From NCBI RefSeq assembly GCF_013044505.1, contig NZ_JABERD010000001.1, positions 62,001 to 126,000 on the forward strand: DNA of 64,000 bases. The letters run 5' to 3'. Of the stretch, positions 8,638 through 16,854 are shown piece by piece (positions within the stretch are counted from its first letter, which is position 1; each line of letters starts with the position of its first letter). Source of the DNA: Streptomyces sp. S3(2020) (GTDB lineage: Bacteria > Actinomycetota > Actinomycetes > Streptomycetales > Streptomycetaceae). The position numbers were made by a program, and so were the translations under genes. Under the pieces are notes generated by a model. The model was not told where the DNA came from and made no database searches. It worked only from the letters and a program-made list of their open reading frames with translations.

Positions 8638-8654
8638 CTGCAAAGGGTTCGCAG
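8638..8654. promoter_or_regulatory. candidate nickel-responsive Nur box
   Basis: CTGCAA-AGGGT-TCGCAG is an imperfect dyad with 5-base spacing. It resembles the Streptomyces Nur operator pattern TTGCAA-N5-TTGCAA, with nine of twelve arm positions matching. It lies 60 bases upstream of the nickel/cobalt permease start. The assignment rests on pattern and position only. Confidence 0.45.
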
Positions 8655-8713
8655 AAGCCTGGGAGGCGCGGCTGAAGACGGCCGTTCGCCGACACGTGAG
8701 GGCCCGCGCCGCC

Positions 8714-9829
8714 ATGACCACCGCTCACCGCATCCGCACCTCGATGACCCGGAAGGAGTGGGCGAGCCTCGGTGGGATGGCCACGTTCATCCTGGCGTTG
8801 CATGTCATCGGCTGGTTCACGCTGGTGGTGATCGTCGCGCCGGAGCACTACAGCCTGGGCGAGAAGAGCTTCGGGATCGGTATCGGGGTCACCGCCTACA
8901 CCCTCGGCATGCGGCACGCCTTCGACGCCGACCACATCGCCGCGATCGACAACACCACCCGCAAGCTGATGAGCGAGGGGAAACGGCCGCTGTCGGTGGG
9001 CTTCTGGTTCTCCCTCGGGCACTCCAGCATCGTCTTCGCGCTCGCCTTCCTGCTCTCGCTCGGGGTGAAGGCGCTGGCCGGACCGGTCGCGGACGACGAC
9101 TCCACGCTGCACAGCGTCACCGGCTGGATCGGCACCACCGTCTCCGGGACCTTCCTGTACCTCATCGCGATCATCAACATGGTGATCATGGCCGGTATCT
9201 GGAAGGTCTTCCGGCAGATGCGCACCGGCCACTTCGACGAGGCCGCCCTGGAGGAGCAGCTCAACAACCGGGGCTTCATGAACCGCCTGCTGGGCCGGCT
9301 GATGAAGTCGATCACCGAGCCGTGGCAGATGTACCCGCTGGGCCTTCTCTTCGGCCTCGGCTTCGACACGGCGACCGAGATCGCGCTGCTCGTGCTGGCC
9401 GGCTCGGGCGCCGCCTCCGGGCTGCCCTGGTACGCGATCCTGTGTCTGCCGGTCCTGTTCGCGGCCGGGATGTCCCTGCTGGACACGATCGACGGCTCGT
9501 TCATGAACTTCGCCTACGGCTGGGCGTTCTCCAAGCCGGTCCGCAAGGTCTACTACAACCTCACCATCACCGGACTGTCCGTCGCCGTCGCGCTCCTCAT
9601 CGGCACGGTCGAACTGCTCGGCCTGATCGCCGAACAGGCCGACCTCCACGGCCCGTTCTGGGACTGGGTCGCCGGCCTCGACCTCAACATCATCGGCTAC
9701 GTCGTCGTGGCCCTGTTCTTCGCCACCTGGGCGGTCGCCTGGCTGGTGTGGAAGGTCGGCCGGATCGAGGAGAAGTGGACTACGGGCCTGGCCCGTCCCA
9801 CCGCGGTCCCGGCCACCGAGGAGACCTGA
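8714..9829 (+). CDS. NiCoT-family nickel/cobalt permease (HoxN/NixA type)
   Basis: About 371 residues with eight predicted helices. Helix II carries the NiCoT signature RHAFDADHIAAIDN (the HX4DH motif needed for Ni/Co transport). Further family motifs are FSLGHSS in helix III, and GLGFDTATE and LDTIDGSFMN. The chosen ATG at 8714 gives a normal-length N-terminus; a longer in-frame start at 8573 would run into the promoter. It is divergent from znuACB, so metal homeostasis genes are clustered here. Ni versus Co preference cannot be read from the sequence; the Nur-like box favours nickel. Confidence 0.92.
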   Translation: MTTAHRIRTSMTRKEWASLGGMATFILALHVIGWFTLVVIVAPEHYSLGEKSFGIGIGVTAYTLGMRHAFDADHIAAIDNTTRKLMSEGKRPLSVGFWFSLGHSSIVFALAFLLSLGVKALAGPVADDDSTLHSVTGWIGTTVSGTFLYLIAIINMVIMAGIWKVFRQMRTGHFDEAALEEQLNNRGFMNRLLGRLMKSITEPWQMYPLGLLFGLGFDTATEIALLVLAGSGAASGLPWYAILCLPVLFAAGMSLLDTIDGSFMNFAYGWAFSKPVRKVYYNLTITGLSVAVALLIGTVELLGLIAEQADLHGPFWDWVAGLDLNIIGYVVVALFFATWAVAWLVWKVGRIEEKWTTGLARPTAVPATEET

Positions 9830-9839
9830 GCGGACCCGC

Positions 9840-9978
9840 GTCCCTCGTCGTAGCGGCCGGCCGCTACGACGAGGGACGGTGCCGGGTGTCCCCTCCCGGC
9901 ACCGCCCGGGGCCGTGTGCCGCTCAAGGCACGGCCCGTATCGGGGTGCGGAGGCCGGGGCGAGGGGCTCCGGCCTCCG
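9840..9978. terminator. cluster of hairpins between convergent genes
   Basis: Three separate strong stems lie between the NiCoT gene (ends 9829) and the MFS gene (ends 9990). The first is a perfect 38-bp palindrome with no loop at 9840-9877. The second is a 9-bp stem (GGTGCCGGG) with an 8-base loop at 9878-9903. The third is a 10-bp stem (CGGAGGCCGG) at 9948-9978. They can end transcription from both sides. Confidence 0.75.
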
Positions 9979-9989
9979 GGGGCGTCCGC

Positions 9990-11603
9990 TCAGACGCCCG
10001 CGCGCTCCTCCGGGGAGGTCCGCGTCTCCCGCGGTTGCGCAGGGCCGTCCCCGCGGTTCTTGCGGCGGCCCGGCAGGACCGCGAGGACGATCAGCGTGCC
10101 GGCGGCCATGATGATCCCGCCGATGAGGCTGGTGTGGGCGACGCTGTGGGCGAAGGACTCGTGCACGGCGTCGAGCACGGCCTGCGCCTGCTGGGGTGTG
10201 GCGCCCGGGGTCCTGGCGACCTGCTCCGCGACCGCGAGCCCGCCGCCCACCGAGTCCTTGGCCGTCTCCAGCGCGTCGTGCGGCAGCTGTCCGCCGACCA
10301 GGTCGGTCAGCCTGTCCTTGTAGGACGTGGCGAGCAGCGAGCCGAGGATCGCGATACCGAGGGAGCCGCCGAGTTCCAGCGCGGTGTCGTTGGCGCCGCC
10401 GCCGACGCCCAGCTCGCTCTCCGGGAAGGAGTCCATGATCGTGTCCGTGGCGGGCGAGACGCTCAGGCCGATCGCGAAGCCGAGCATCATCATCGGGGCC
10501 AGGAAGTCGGTGTACGTCGAGCCCGTCTCGATCCGGGTGAGCAGGAAGACGCCCGCGGTGCCGATCACCATGCCCGCCGTCACCATCGCCTTCACCCCGA
10601 GCTTCGGGGTCAGCCGCCCGGTCGCCGCCGCGCCGAGGAACACGGCACCGGCCAGCGGCAGCAGTCGTACGCCGGTCTCCAGGGCGTCGTAGCCGAGGAC
10701 GAACTGGAGGAACTGCGTCGAGTAGTAGATCGCGCCGAAGGTGCCGAAGAAGAAGAACAGCACCGCGAGCATCGAGCCGCTGAAGGGGCGCTGCCGGAAC
10801 TTGCGGACATCCAGCATCGGGTGCGGGTGGCGCAGCTCCCACGCCACGAAGGCGACCAGGCCGACGCCGGCGATGACGGCCGCGGTGATCGGTCCTGCGC
10901 CCCAGCCGAAGTGCGGGCCCTCGATGATCGCGTAGACCAGGGAACCGACGGACACGATCGACAGCAGACCGCCGACGTAGTCGATCCGGCCCATGGCCGC
11001 GGCCTTCGACGGCGGGACGAGGGCGAGCGCGCCGAGGACGGCGACGAGCGCGATGGGGACGTTGATCAGGAACGTGGAGCCCCAGGCGTGGTCCTCCAGC
11101 AGATACCCGGCGAGCAGCGGACCGGCCGCGATGGCGAGCCCCGAAGTCGCCGTCCAGGCCGTGATGGCCTTGGCGCGCTCACCGCGCGGGAAGGTGGCGA
11201 CCAGCAGGGACAGCGTGGCCGGCATGACCACGGCCGCGCCGACCCCCATGATCGCGCGGGCGGCGATGACCAGCGCGGTCTCGTCCACCAGGCTGCCCAT
11301 GACCGAGCCGCCCGCGAAGATCAGCAGACCGGTGACGAGCGCGCCGCGGCGGCTGTACTTGTCGCCGATCGAGCCCAGCACCAGCATCAGCGCGGCGTAG
11401 GGGACGGTGTAGCCGTCGATGACCCACTGGAGGTCGCTGCTGGACAGGCCCAGGTCGGTGGTCATGTCGGGGGCCGCCACGATCAGCGACGTGTTCGCCA
11501 TGACGACGATCAGCAGGCTCAGACAGAGCACCACCAGGGCCCACCAGCGCCGTGCGTACGGCCCTGTCATCTTCTCGACGGGAGTACTGGCAACGAGCGG
11601 CAT
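9990..11603 (-). CDS. DHA2-family MFS drug exporter
   Basis: About 537 residues with 14 predicted helices. Helix 1 includes LIVVMANTSLIVAAPDM, and motif A appears as GSIGDKYSRRGALV. The long C-terminus resembles the large Streptomyces efflux pumps. ATG at 11603 is preceded by GAGGAG and is preferred over a start 16 codons upstream. No regulator gene is adjacent; paired repeats at 11665-11708 may be operator sites. The substrate is unknown. Confidence 0.9.
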   Translation of the reverse strand: MPLVASTPVEKMTGPYARRWWALVVLCLSLLIVVMANTSLIVAAPDMTTDLGLSSSDLQWVIDGYTVPYAALMLVLGSIGDKYSRRGALVTGLLIFAGGSVMGSLVDETALVIAARAIMGVGAAVVMPATLSLLVATFPRGERAKAITAWTATSGLAIAAGPLLAGYLLEDHAWGSTFLINVPIALVAVLGALALVPPSKAAAMGRIDYVGGLLSIVSVGSLVYAIIEGPHFGWGAGPITAAVIAGVGLVAFVAWELRHPHPMLDVRKFRQRPFSGSMLAVLFFFFGTFGAIYYSTQFLQFVLGYDALETGVRLLPLAGAVFLGAAATGRLTPKLGVKAMVTAGMVIGTAGVFLLTRIETGSTYTDFLAPMMMLGFAIGLSVSPATDTIMDSFPESELGVGGGANDTALELGGSLGIAILGSLLATSYKDRLTDLVGGQLPHDALETAKDSVGGGLAVAEQVARTPGATPQQAQAVLDAVHESFAHSVAHTSLIGGIIMAAGTLIVLAVLPGRRKNRGDGPAQPRETRTSPEERAGV

Positions 11604-11664
11604 CACGAGCTCCTCGGAGTGAGGCGGGAGGTGCGGGCGGGGTATCAGCACCTCGGGCAGTTAA

Positions 11665-11708
11665 TTGCCCACTGATGTGCAGCGTAGGTTATTGCTCGCC
11701 AGTGTGCA
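11665..11708. promoter_or_regulatory. paired TTGC...TGTGCA repeats upstream of MFS gene
   Basis: TTGCCCACTGATGTGCA (11665-11681) and TTGCTCGCCAGTGTGCA (11692-11708) match at 12 of 17 positions, 27 bases apart. The second has inverted ends (TTGC/GCAA). They occupy the promoter region of the minus-strand exporter and look like regulator sites. Confidence 0.4.
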
Positions 11709-11817
11709 ACTAGAGCGCTGTCCGTGCCTCCGGCCCGGCGGTTTCCCGACAGCGCTTGACGTGCCGTACCGGCAGACGGTGAGGTGAGGCCAGATCAGAT
11801 CAACTCCGGGAGTTCGC

Positions 11818-12609
11818 ATGCCACTTGACGCCAAGCTCATCAACAGCGACGTGCCCCACTCCGCCCGGATCTGGAACTACTGGCTGGGCGGCAAGGACTG
11901 CTACGAGATCGACCGCCTCGTCGGTGACCAGATCGTCGAGGCAAATCCGCAGATCCTCGACATAGCCCGGGCCCAGCGGGCCTTCCTCGTCCGAACGGTG
12001 GAACACCTCGTCCGTGAGGTGGGCATACGCCAGTTCCTGGACGTCGGCACGGGCCTGCCCACCGCCGACAACACCCATGAGGTCGCGCAGCGGATCGCCC
12101 CGGAGACCCGGATCGTCTACGTCGACAACGACCCCGTCGTGCTCGCCCACGCCGAGGCCCTGCTCACCAGCTCGCCCGAGGGCGTGACCGCCTACATCGA
12201 CGCCGACATCCGCGACCCCGAGGGCATCCTGCGGACCGCCGCCGAGACGCTGGACTTCAGCGAGCCCATCGCGCTCGTGCTGCTGGGGATCACCGCCCAC
12301 ATCGTCGACGACCAGGCCTACGACATCGTCGGGCGCCTCGTCGAGGCCTTGCCGTCCGGAAGCCATGTCGTGCTCTGCGACGACACCGAGGTGCTCGACC
12401 CCGAGGGCATGCGCACCATGATCGAGCAGTGGAACGAGGCGGGCGACAACCCGCGGGTCAACCGCAGCCCCGAGGAACTGGCCCGCTTCTTCGACGGACT
12501 GGAACTGGTCGACCCGGGAGTGGTCTCGGTCTCCCGCTGGCGCCCGGGACCGGCCGGGACCGAGGGGCCGGAGGTCGACGACTTCGGAGGCGTGGGCCGC
12601 AAGCCGTGA
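11818..12609 (+). CDS. S-adenosyl-L-methionine-dependent methyltransferase (DUF574-type)
   Basis: A 263-residue protein of a family greatly expanded in Streptomyces. The N-terminus has the family motif VPHSARIWNYWLGGKDCYEIDR. The Rossmann-like SAM site includes RQFLDVGTGLPTADNTH and the acidic RIVYVDNDPVVLAHA, then TAYIDADIRDPEGIL. The family is annotated as SAM methyltransferase by fold; natural substrates are not known to me. ATG at 11818 has GGGAG about 8 bases upstream. It stands alone between a divergent exporter and a convergent operon. Confidence 0.9.
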   Translation: MPLDAKLINSDVPHSARIWNYWLGGKDCYEIDRLVGDQIVEANPQILDIARAQRAFLVRTVEHLVREVGIRQFLDVGTGLPTADNTHEVAQRIAPETRIVYVDNDPVVLAHAEALLTSSPEGVTAYIDADIRDPEGILRTAAETLDFSEPIALVLLGITAHIVDDQAYDIVGRLVEALPSGSHVVLCDDTEVLDPEGMRTMIEQWNEAGDNPRVNRSPEELARFFDGLELVDPGVVSVSRWRPGPAGTEGPEVDDFGGVGRKP

Positions 12610-12664
12610 CAACGGCGCGGGCCGGGCGGTTCCGGGCACTCGCCCCCGACCCGCCCGGCCACGT

Positions 12665-12709
12665 CCGCCCCGCCGTCGATCCGACGGTGACGATCGACGG
12701 GCCGGGCGG
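12665..12709. terminator. hairpin terminator after the methyltransferase
   Basis: An extended imperfect stem with a 7-bp perfect core (GTCGATC at 12675-12681, GATCGAC at 12692-12698) continues outward as CCGCCC/GGGCGG pairing with one bulge. It lies between convergent genes. Confidence 0.5.
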
Positions 12710-12819
12710 CATCAGCGGGGCGGGACGCCGTGGCCCGGCGCCGAGTTCGGTCCGCTCCTGGTCGCTGGTGACGTCGAGGCGGCGACCTGGCACGACGATC
12801 ACCGCCTCGCCCAGCGGCT

Positions 12820-13761
12820 TCACTCCCGCTCCCGCTCCCGCTCCCGGGTACGGCGACGGCCGGTCGGCAGTGGTACCGGGGTGACCCCGGCGACCACGGT
12901 GTTGGAGACGGTGCCGATGCCCTCGACGGTGAGGGTCACGGTGTCGCCGGGACGGAGCGGCGGGGGGTCCTGGCGACCCCGGACGCCCCACAGCTCGGCC
13001 AGGCAGCCGCCGTTGCCGCAGGTGCCCGAACCGAGGACGTCACCGGGGCGCACGACGGTGCCGCGCGAGGCGTAGGCGACCATCTCCTCGAAGGTCCAAC
13101 TCATGTGGGAGAGAAGGTCCTTGCCGATGATCTCGCCGTTCACGGCGGCCGTCAGGGACAGCCGCAGGAACCCGTCCGCGTCCCGGTACTCCTCCAGCTC
13201 GTCGGCGGTGACCAGGTACGGGCCGAGCGTGGCGGCCGTGTCCTTGCCCTTGCAGGGGCCGAGGTTGACCTGCATCTCGCGGGACTGGAGGTCGCGCGCG
13301 GACCAGTCGTTGAGGATCGTGTAGCCGACGATGTGCTCCCGGGCCCGTTCGGGCGTGAGGTCCCGGCCCTCGCGGCCGATGACCGCGGCGACCTCCAACT
13401 CGAAGTCCAGGACCCGTGAACCCGGGGGCACGGGCACGTCGTCGTACGGTCCGACGACCGCGTAGGGGTTGGTGAAGTAGAAGGTCGGGGCGTCGTACCA
13501 GGCCTCCGGCACCCCGGCGTCGCCGTCGATCGAGCGCCGTACACCCTCGACGTGCTCCTCGAAGGTGACGAAGTCCCGGATGGTCGGGGGCTGGAGAGGC
13601 GCCAGCAGGCGTACGTCGCTCAGCGGCACGGCGGGCCCCACCGGGCGCACACCGAAGGCGGCCTCGACCGGCGAGGTGCCGTCGGGCAGTCGGCGTACGA
13701 CGGTGTCCTCGACGACACCGACCCGACGGCGCCCCTCGTGGAGGTAGGTGGCTATGCGCAC
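12820..13761 (-). CDS. fumarylacetoacetate hydrolase (FAH) family protein
   Basis: A 313-residue FAH-fold enzyme. Metal-ligand motifs are visible in DFELEVAAVIGREG (acidic cluster) and NDWSARDLQSREMQVNLGPCKGKD, with the C-terminal GDVLGSGTCGNGG and PGDTVTLTVEGIG. Such enzymes cleave C-C bonds in acylpyruvates or act as hydratases or decarboxylases late in aromatic meta-cleavage pathways. It is the last gene of the six-gene operon, starting with GTG 8 bases after the dioxygenase stop. The C-terminus ends in alternating Arg-Glu encoded by a hexamer repeat at 12823-12846, which looks like a recent extension. Confidence 0.88.
   Translation of the reverse strand: MRIATYLHEGRRRVGVVEDTVVRRLPDGTSPVEAAFGVRPVGPAVPLSDVRLLAPLQPPTIRDFVTFEEHVEGVRRSIDGDAGVPEAWYDAPTFYFTNPYAVVGPYDDVPVPPGSRVLDFELEVAAVIGREGRDLTPERAREHIVGYTILNDWSARDLQSREMQVNLGPCKGKDTAATLGPYLVTADELEEYRDADGFLRLSLTAAVNGEIIGKDLLSHMSWTFEEMVAYASRGTVVRPGDVLGSGTCGNGGCLAELWGVRGRQDPPPLRPGDTVTLTVEGIGTVSNTVVAGVTPVPLPTGRRRTRERERERE
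12823..12846. repeat. (CTCCCG)x4 hexanucleotide repeat
   Basis: Four exact CTCCCG units sit at the 3' end of the minus-strand FAH gene and encode the (Arg-Glu)4 tail. Replication slippage is the simplest origin. Confidence 0.85.
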
Positions 13762-13768
13762 GTGGACC

Positions 13769-14701
13769 TCACACCGGAGGGGCGACGAACACGCCGCGGT
13801 CGACGTCGTTGAACGACTCCTTGGCGACGAGTTCGTTCATCGCGTTGGCCGTGCCCCACTGGTCGGAGATCTCCGGCTGGGAGAAGTCGTAGACGTGCGG
13901 GTGCCAGGTGTCCTCGTCCAGCAGCTCCAACTCCGTCGTGTACTCGACCGTGTTGCCGTGCGGGTCCAGGAAGTACGTGAAGGTGTTGTCGCCCGCCATG
14001 TGCCGGCCCGGCCCCCAGACCTTCTGGAAGCCGGCCCGCATCACCCGGCCGGAGCCGCGCATGTACTCGTCGATGCCGCGCATCTCGAAGGAGATGTGGT
14101 GCAGCGCGGTGTGCGGGCCCTGGGCGATGGCCATGGAGTGGTGCTGGTTGCTGATCCGCATGAAGTGCATGGCCTCGCCCATGCGCGGGTGCATGAGGGT
14201 GTCGGAGAGCCGGAAGCCCAGGTGCCGCTCGTACCACTCCCGAGTGACGTTCAGATCGGGGGAGTTGAGGACGACGTGCGACAGCTTGACCGGGATCGCC
14301 TCCTTCTCCTCGATCCTGCGGTGCCGGCGTACCTCGACGTCCGCCGAGACCTCGATGGTGCGGCCGTCGACGTCGAAGAAGCGGAAGCCGTAACCGCCGC
14401 CCGGGGTGTCGACCTTGCCGGGCCGCGAGATCAACTCGACGCCACCCGCGAGCAGTTCCTCCGCGAGCGTGTCCACGTCGGCCACCGAGGCGGCGCCGTA
14501 CGAGACGAGGTCCAGGCGCTTCTCCTCGGCCCTGCGCAGTCGTACGACGTACTGCTCCGGCGAGCCCTCGGCCGCGAGGAAGGAGATCCCGGAGTCCTCG
14601 GCGACCTTGGTCAGGCCCCAGACACCGGCATAGAAGTCGAGCTGCCTGTCGTAGTCGGGCACGGCGAGGTCGACGTGCCGCAGATGGGTGAGCAGACGCA
14701 T
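13769..14701 (-). CDS. extradiol ring-cleavage dioxygenase, VOC superfamily
   Basis: A 310-residue two-domain vicinal-oxygen-chelate protein, the length of catechol 2,3-dioxygenase-type enzymes. The C-terminal domain keeps the Fe(II) ligands: His in KLSHVVLNS (about residue 144), His in ALHHISFEM (about 210) and Glu in GNTVEYTTE (about 262). The N-terminal domain begins LRHVDLAVPDYDRQLDFY. It probably opens a hydroxylated aromatic or heteroaromatic ring formed by the FAD monooxygenase of the same operon. The substrate is not identifiable. It is tightly packed with its neighbours (4 bases after the amidohydrolase stop). Confidence 0.9.
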   Translation of the reverse strand: MRLLTHLRHVDLAVPDYDRQLDFYAGVWGLTKVAEDSGISFLAAEGSPEQYVVRLRRAEEKRLDLVSYGAASVADVDTLAEELLAGGVELISRPGKVDTPGGGYGFRFFDVDGRTIEVSADVEVRRHRRIEEKEAIPVKLSHVVLNSPDLNVTREWYERHLGFRLSDTLMHPRMGEAMHFMRISNQHHSMAIAQGPHTALHHISFEMRGIDEYMRGSGRVMRAGFQKVWGPGRHMAGDNTFTYFLDPHGNTVEYTTELELLDEDTWHPHVYDFSQPEISDQWGTANAMNELVAKESFNDVDRGVFVAPPV

Positions 14702-14705
14702 GCGG

Positions 14706-15704
14706 TCAGTCCTTCCGGAGGAGGGCGGCGGCGTTGCCGCCCCGTACGGCGTGGAAGTCGGGGTCGGTCAGCCGGGCCGCGCGCAGGGCGCCGACGGGGT
14801 CCTCGGTGCCCATGTCGAAGGGGAAGTCGGAGCCGAGCACGACCCGGTCGGCGCCGGCGACCCGGACCAACTCCCGCAGCACGTGCGGGTCGTGGACGAG
14901 GGAGTCGAACCAGATCCGCTTCAGATAGCTGCTCGGCGGGTGCGCGCAGCCGGCGCCCGCGTCGGAGCGGGCCGACCAGGCGTGGTCGGAGCGGCCGATG
15001 TGGGTGGGCAGATAGCCACCGCCGTGCGCGGCGATCACCTTCAGACCGGGGTGGCGGTCCAGTACCCCGGAGAAGATCAGGTGCGAGAGCGCGACGGCGT
15101 TCTCCGTGGGCTGGCCGACGGTGTTGGACAGGTACCACCGGTCGAGCCGCTCGTCGAGCGTGCAGCCGAAGGGGTGCAGGAAGAGCAGCGCGCCGGTCGA
15201 CTCGGCCAGGGCCCACAGGGGCGCGTAGGCAGGGTCGGACAGTTCCCGGCCGGGGGCGTGGGACGAGATCTCCACCCCCGACAGACCCTGGTCCAGGGCA
15301 TGGGCGAGGGCGCGCACCGCCTGCTCGGGGTGTTGCAGCGGGACGATCCCGAGTCCGCGGAGCCGCTCCGGCGCCCGCGCGCAGTGCGCGGCCGTCGCCT
15401 CGTTGGCCAGGCGGTACACCTTCTCGGCCGTCTCCTCGTCCGCCCAGTAGTGGTAGTGCGAGGGGGAAGGGCTGACCAGCTGGATGTCCACGCCCTGGGC
15501 GTCCATCGCGGCCAGCCGCAGGGACACGTCGGTCGCCTTCGGGGCGACGGAGCGGACCATCGGACCGCTCACCGCCAGGGAGGCGGCGCCGTTGCGGCGG
15601 GCGTCCAGCGCCCTGGCCGCGGCCAGGCCGGGGAGAGCGGCGACCGCCCCCTCGACCTCGGGGATCAGGAGATGGGCGTGGACATCGACGGTGGGGGAGT
15701 TCAC
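14706..15704 (-). CDS. amidohydrolase-2 family metal-dependent hydrolase/decarboxylase (ACMSD-like)
   Basis: A 332-residue TIM-barrel protein of the amidohydrolase-2 group. It has the N-terminal metal site VDVHAHLL, His in LLFLHPFG (about 177), His in VIAAHGGGYLP (about 226), and the catalytic Asp in VVLGSDFPFD (about 293). Relatives include aminocarboxymuconate-semialdehyde decarboxylase and gamma-resorcylate decarboxylase, so a decarboxylation of a ring-cleavage product or aromatic acid fits. GTG start at 15704 overlaps the monooxygenase stop (GTGA). Confidence 0.88.
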   Translation of the reverse strand: MNSPTVDVHAHLLIPEVEGAVAALPGLAAARALDARRNGAASLAVSGPMVRSVAPKATDVSLRLAAMDAQGVDIQLVSPSPSHYHYWADEETAEKVYRLANEATAAHCARAPERLRGLGIVPLQHPEQAVRALAHALDQGLSGVEISSHAPGRELSDPAYAPLWALAESTGALLFLHPFGCTLDERLDRWYLSNTVGQPTENAVALSHLIFSGVLDRHPGLKVIAAHGGGYLPTHIGRSDHAWSARSDAGAGCAHPPSSYLKRIWFDSLVHDPHVLRELVRVAGADRVVLGSDFPFDMGTEDPVGALRAARLTDPDFHAVRGGNAAALLRKD

Positions 15705-16831
15705 GGCAGTTCCTTCAGGAAGTTCATCGTGCGGCCGATCAGCCCGGGCACATCGGCGTCACGGACACCGTCCAGCTGCCACTGCCCGATCTGCACCGAC
15801 GCCTCGACGACGGTCCGCACCCGGGGGATACGGCGTTCGTAGTACGCCTGGAAGAGCGCGTCGTCCCAGTCGCGACCGCCGGTGAGCAGCTCCGCGAGGA
15901 CGGAGGCGTCCTCCAGGGACTGCGCCGCGCCCTGGGCGATGGTCGGCGGGCAGCAGTGCGCGGCGTCGCCGACGAGGACGACCCGGCCGCGATGCCAGGA
16001 GCCCTCCACCAGCAGCCGGTCGAACCAGGTGTAGTTGACCTGCGCCGGGTCGGTGATGTGCTCGACGATCTCGGGCCAGACCCCGCCGTACGCCCGCGCG
16101 AGCCGGCGCATCTCGTCCGCGTAGGTCTCCGGCGGGATCGAGGCGAGGTCGCGGTTGGCCTCGACGACGTACGCGTAGAGGGTGTCCTCGCTGGTCGGGC
16201 AGTAGCCGGCGATGTAGGCGGGGCCGCCGTAGGCGAGGTCGGTGCGGGTGACGGCGGCCGGGCGCGGGGCGGGGGTGCGCCAGATGGCCATGCCGGTCGG
16301 CTCCGGTCTGTCGGTGATCCCGATCGCGGCGCGGGTGGTGGAGTTCAGGCCGTCGGCGGCGATCACCAGGTCGTAGCGGCCGGTCGTGCCGTCGTCGAAG
16401 GCCACGGAGACACCGGCGCCGTCCTGCTCCAGGGTCTTGGCGGTGGTGCCGAGCCGGACGTCGGCACCGGAGGCGCGGACCGCGTCGATGAGGATCTGCT
16501 GGAGCCGGGGCCGCCGCATGCCGAGCGTGGCGGGCAGGTCCTCGCCGCCGGTGCGGATGTCCTCGTTCTCGTGGACCACCGTGCCGTCGGGGACGGTCAC
16601 GCCGAGCGAGCCGAAGGCGTACCCGGAGGCCGAGACCTCGTCCCACACGCCGAGTTCGCGCAGCACGCGCAGGGCGTTGCCCTGGAGGGTGATGCCGGAT
16701 CCGGTGGTGGCGTTCCAGTCGGGACTGGCCTCGACCAGGTCCACCGCGAGGCCGGCGCGGCGCAGCAGGATCGTCACCGCGTTGCCGGCCGCGCCGCCGC
16801 CTGTGACGAGGACGCTGCGGGGTGTGCTCAT
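15701..16831 (-). CDS. FAD-dependent monooxygenase (aromatic hydroxylase type)
   Basis: About 376 residues of the PHBH-like group A flavoprotein class. FAD-binding motifs are VLVTGGGAAGNAVTILLRRAG (GxGxxG-like), the DG motif in DLVIAADGLNSTTR and the GD motif in GRVVLVGDAAHCCPP. It would hydroxylate an aromatic or heteroaromatic acid with NAD(P)H and O2, feeding the extradiol dioxygenase. ATG at 16831 is preceded by AAGGAG; the longer in-frame start at 16981 overlaps the upstream gene and is rejected. Confidence 0.9.
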   Translation of the reverse strand: MSTPRSVLVTGGGAAGNAVTILLRRAGLAVDLVEASPDWNATTGSGITLQGNALRVLRELGVWDEVSASGYAFGSLGVTVPDGTVVHENEDIRTGGEDLPATLGMRRPRLQQILIDAVRASGADVRLGTTAKTLEQDGAGVSVAFDDGTTGRYDLVIAADGLNSTTRAAIGITDRPEPTGMAIWRTPAPRPAAVTRTDLAYGGPAYIAGYCPTSEDTLYAYVVEANRDLASIPPETYADEMRRLARAYGGVWPEIVEHITDPAQVNYTWFDRLLVEGSWHRGRVVLVGDAAHCCPPTIAQGAAQSLEDASVLAELLTGGRDWDDALFQAYYERRIPRVRTVVEASVQIGQWQLDGVRDADVPGLIGRTMNFLKELP

Positions 16832-16854
16832 GGGGAACTCCTTTGTTCCGCCGG

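Noticed and set aside
8577..8713. Possible cobalamin or metal riboswitch upstream of the NiCoT gene
   Set aside because: I could not find a B12-box or a conserved riboswitch core in the leader; a Nur-like dyad explains the only clear symmetry.
12823..12846. CRISPR or other functional repeat array
   Set aside because: It is a simple hexamer repeat at a gene end with no spacers. The 24-bp coding repeats at 19813 and 57936 also lack spacer structure.
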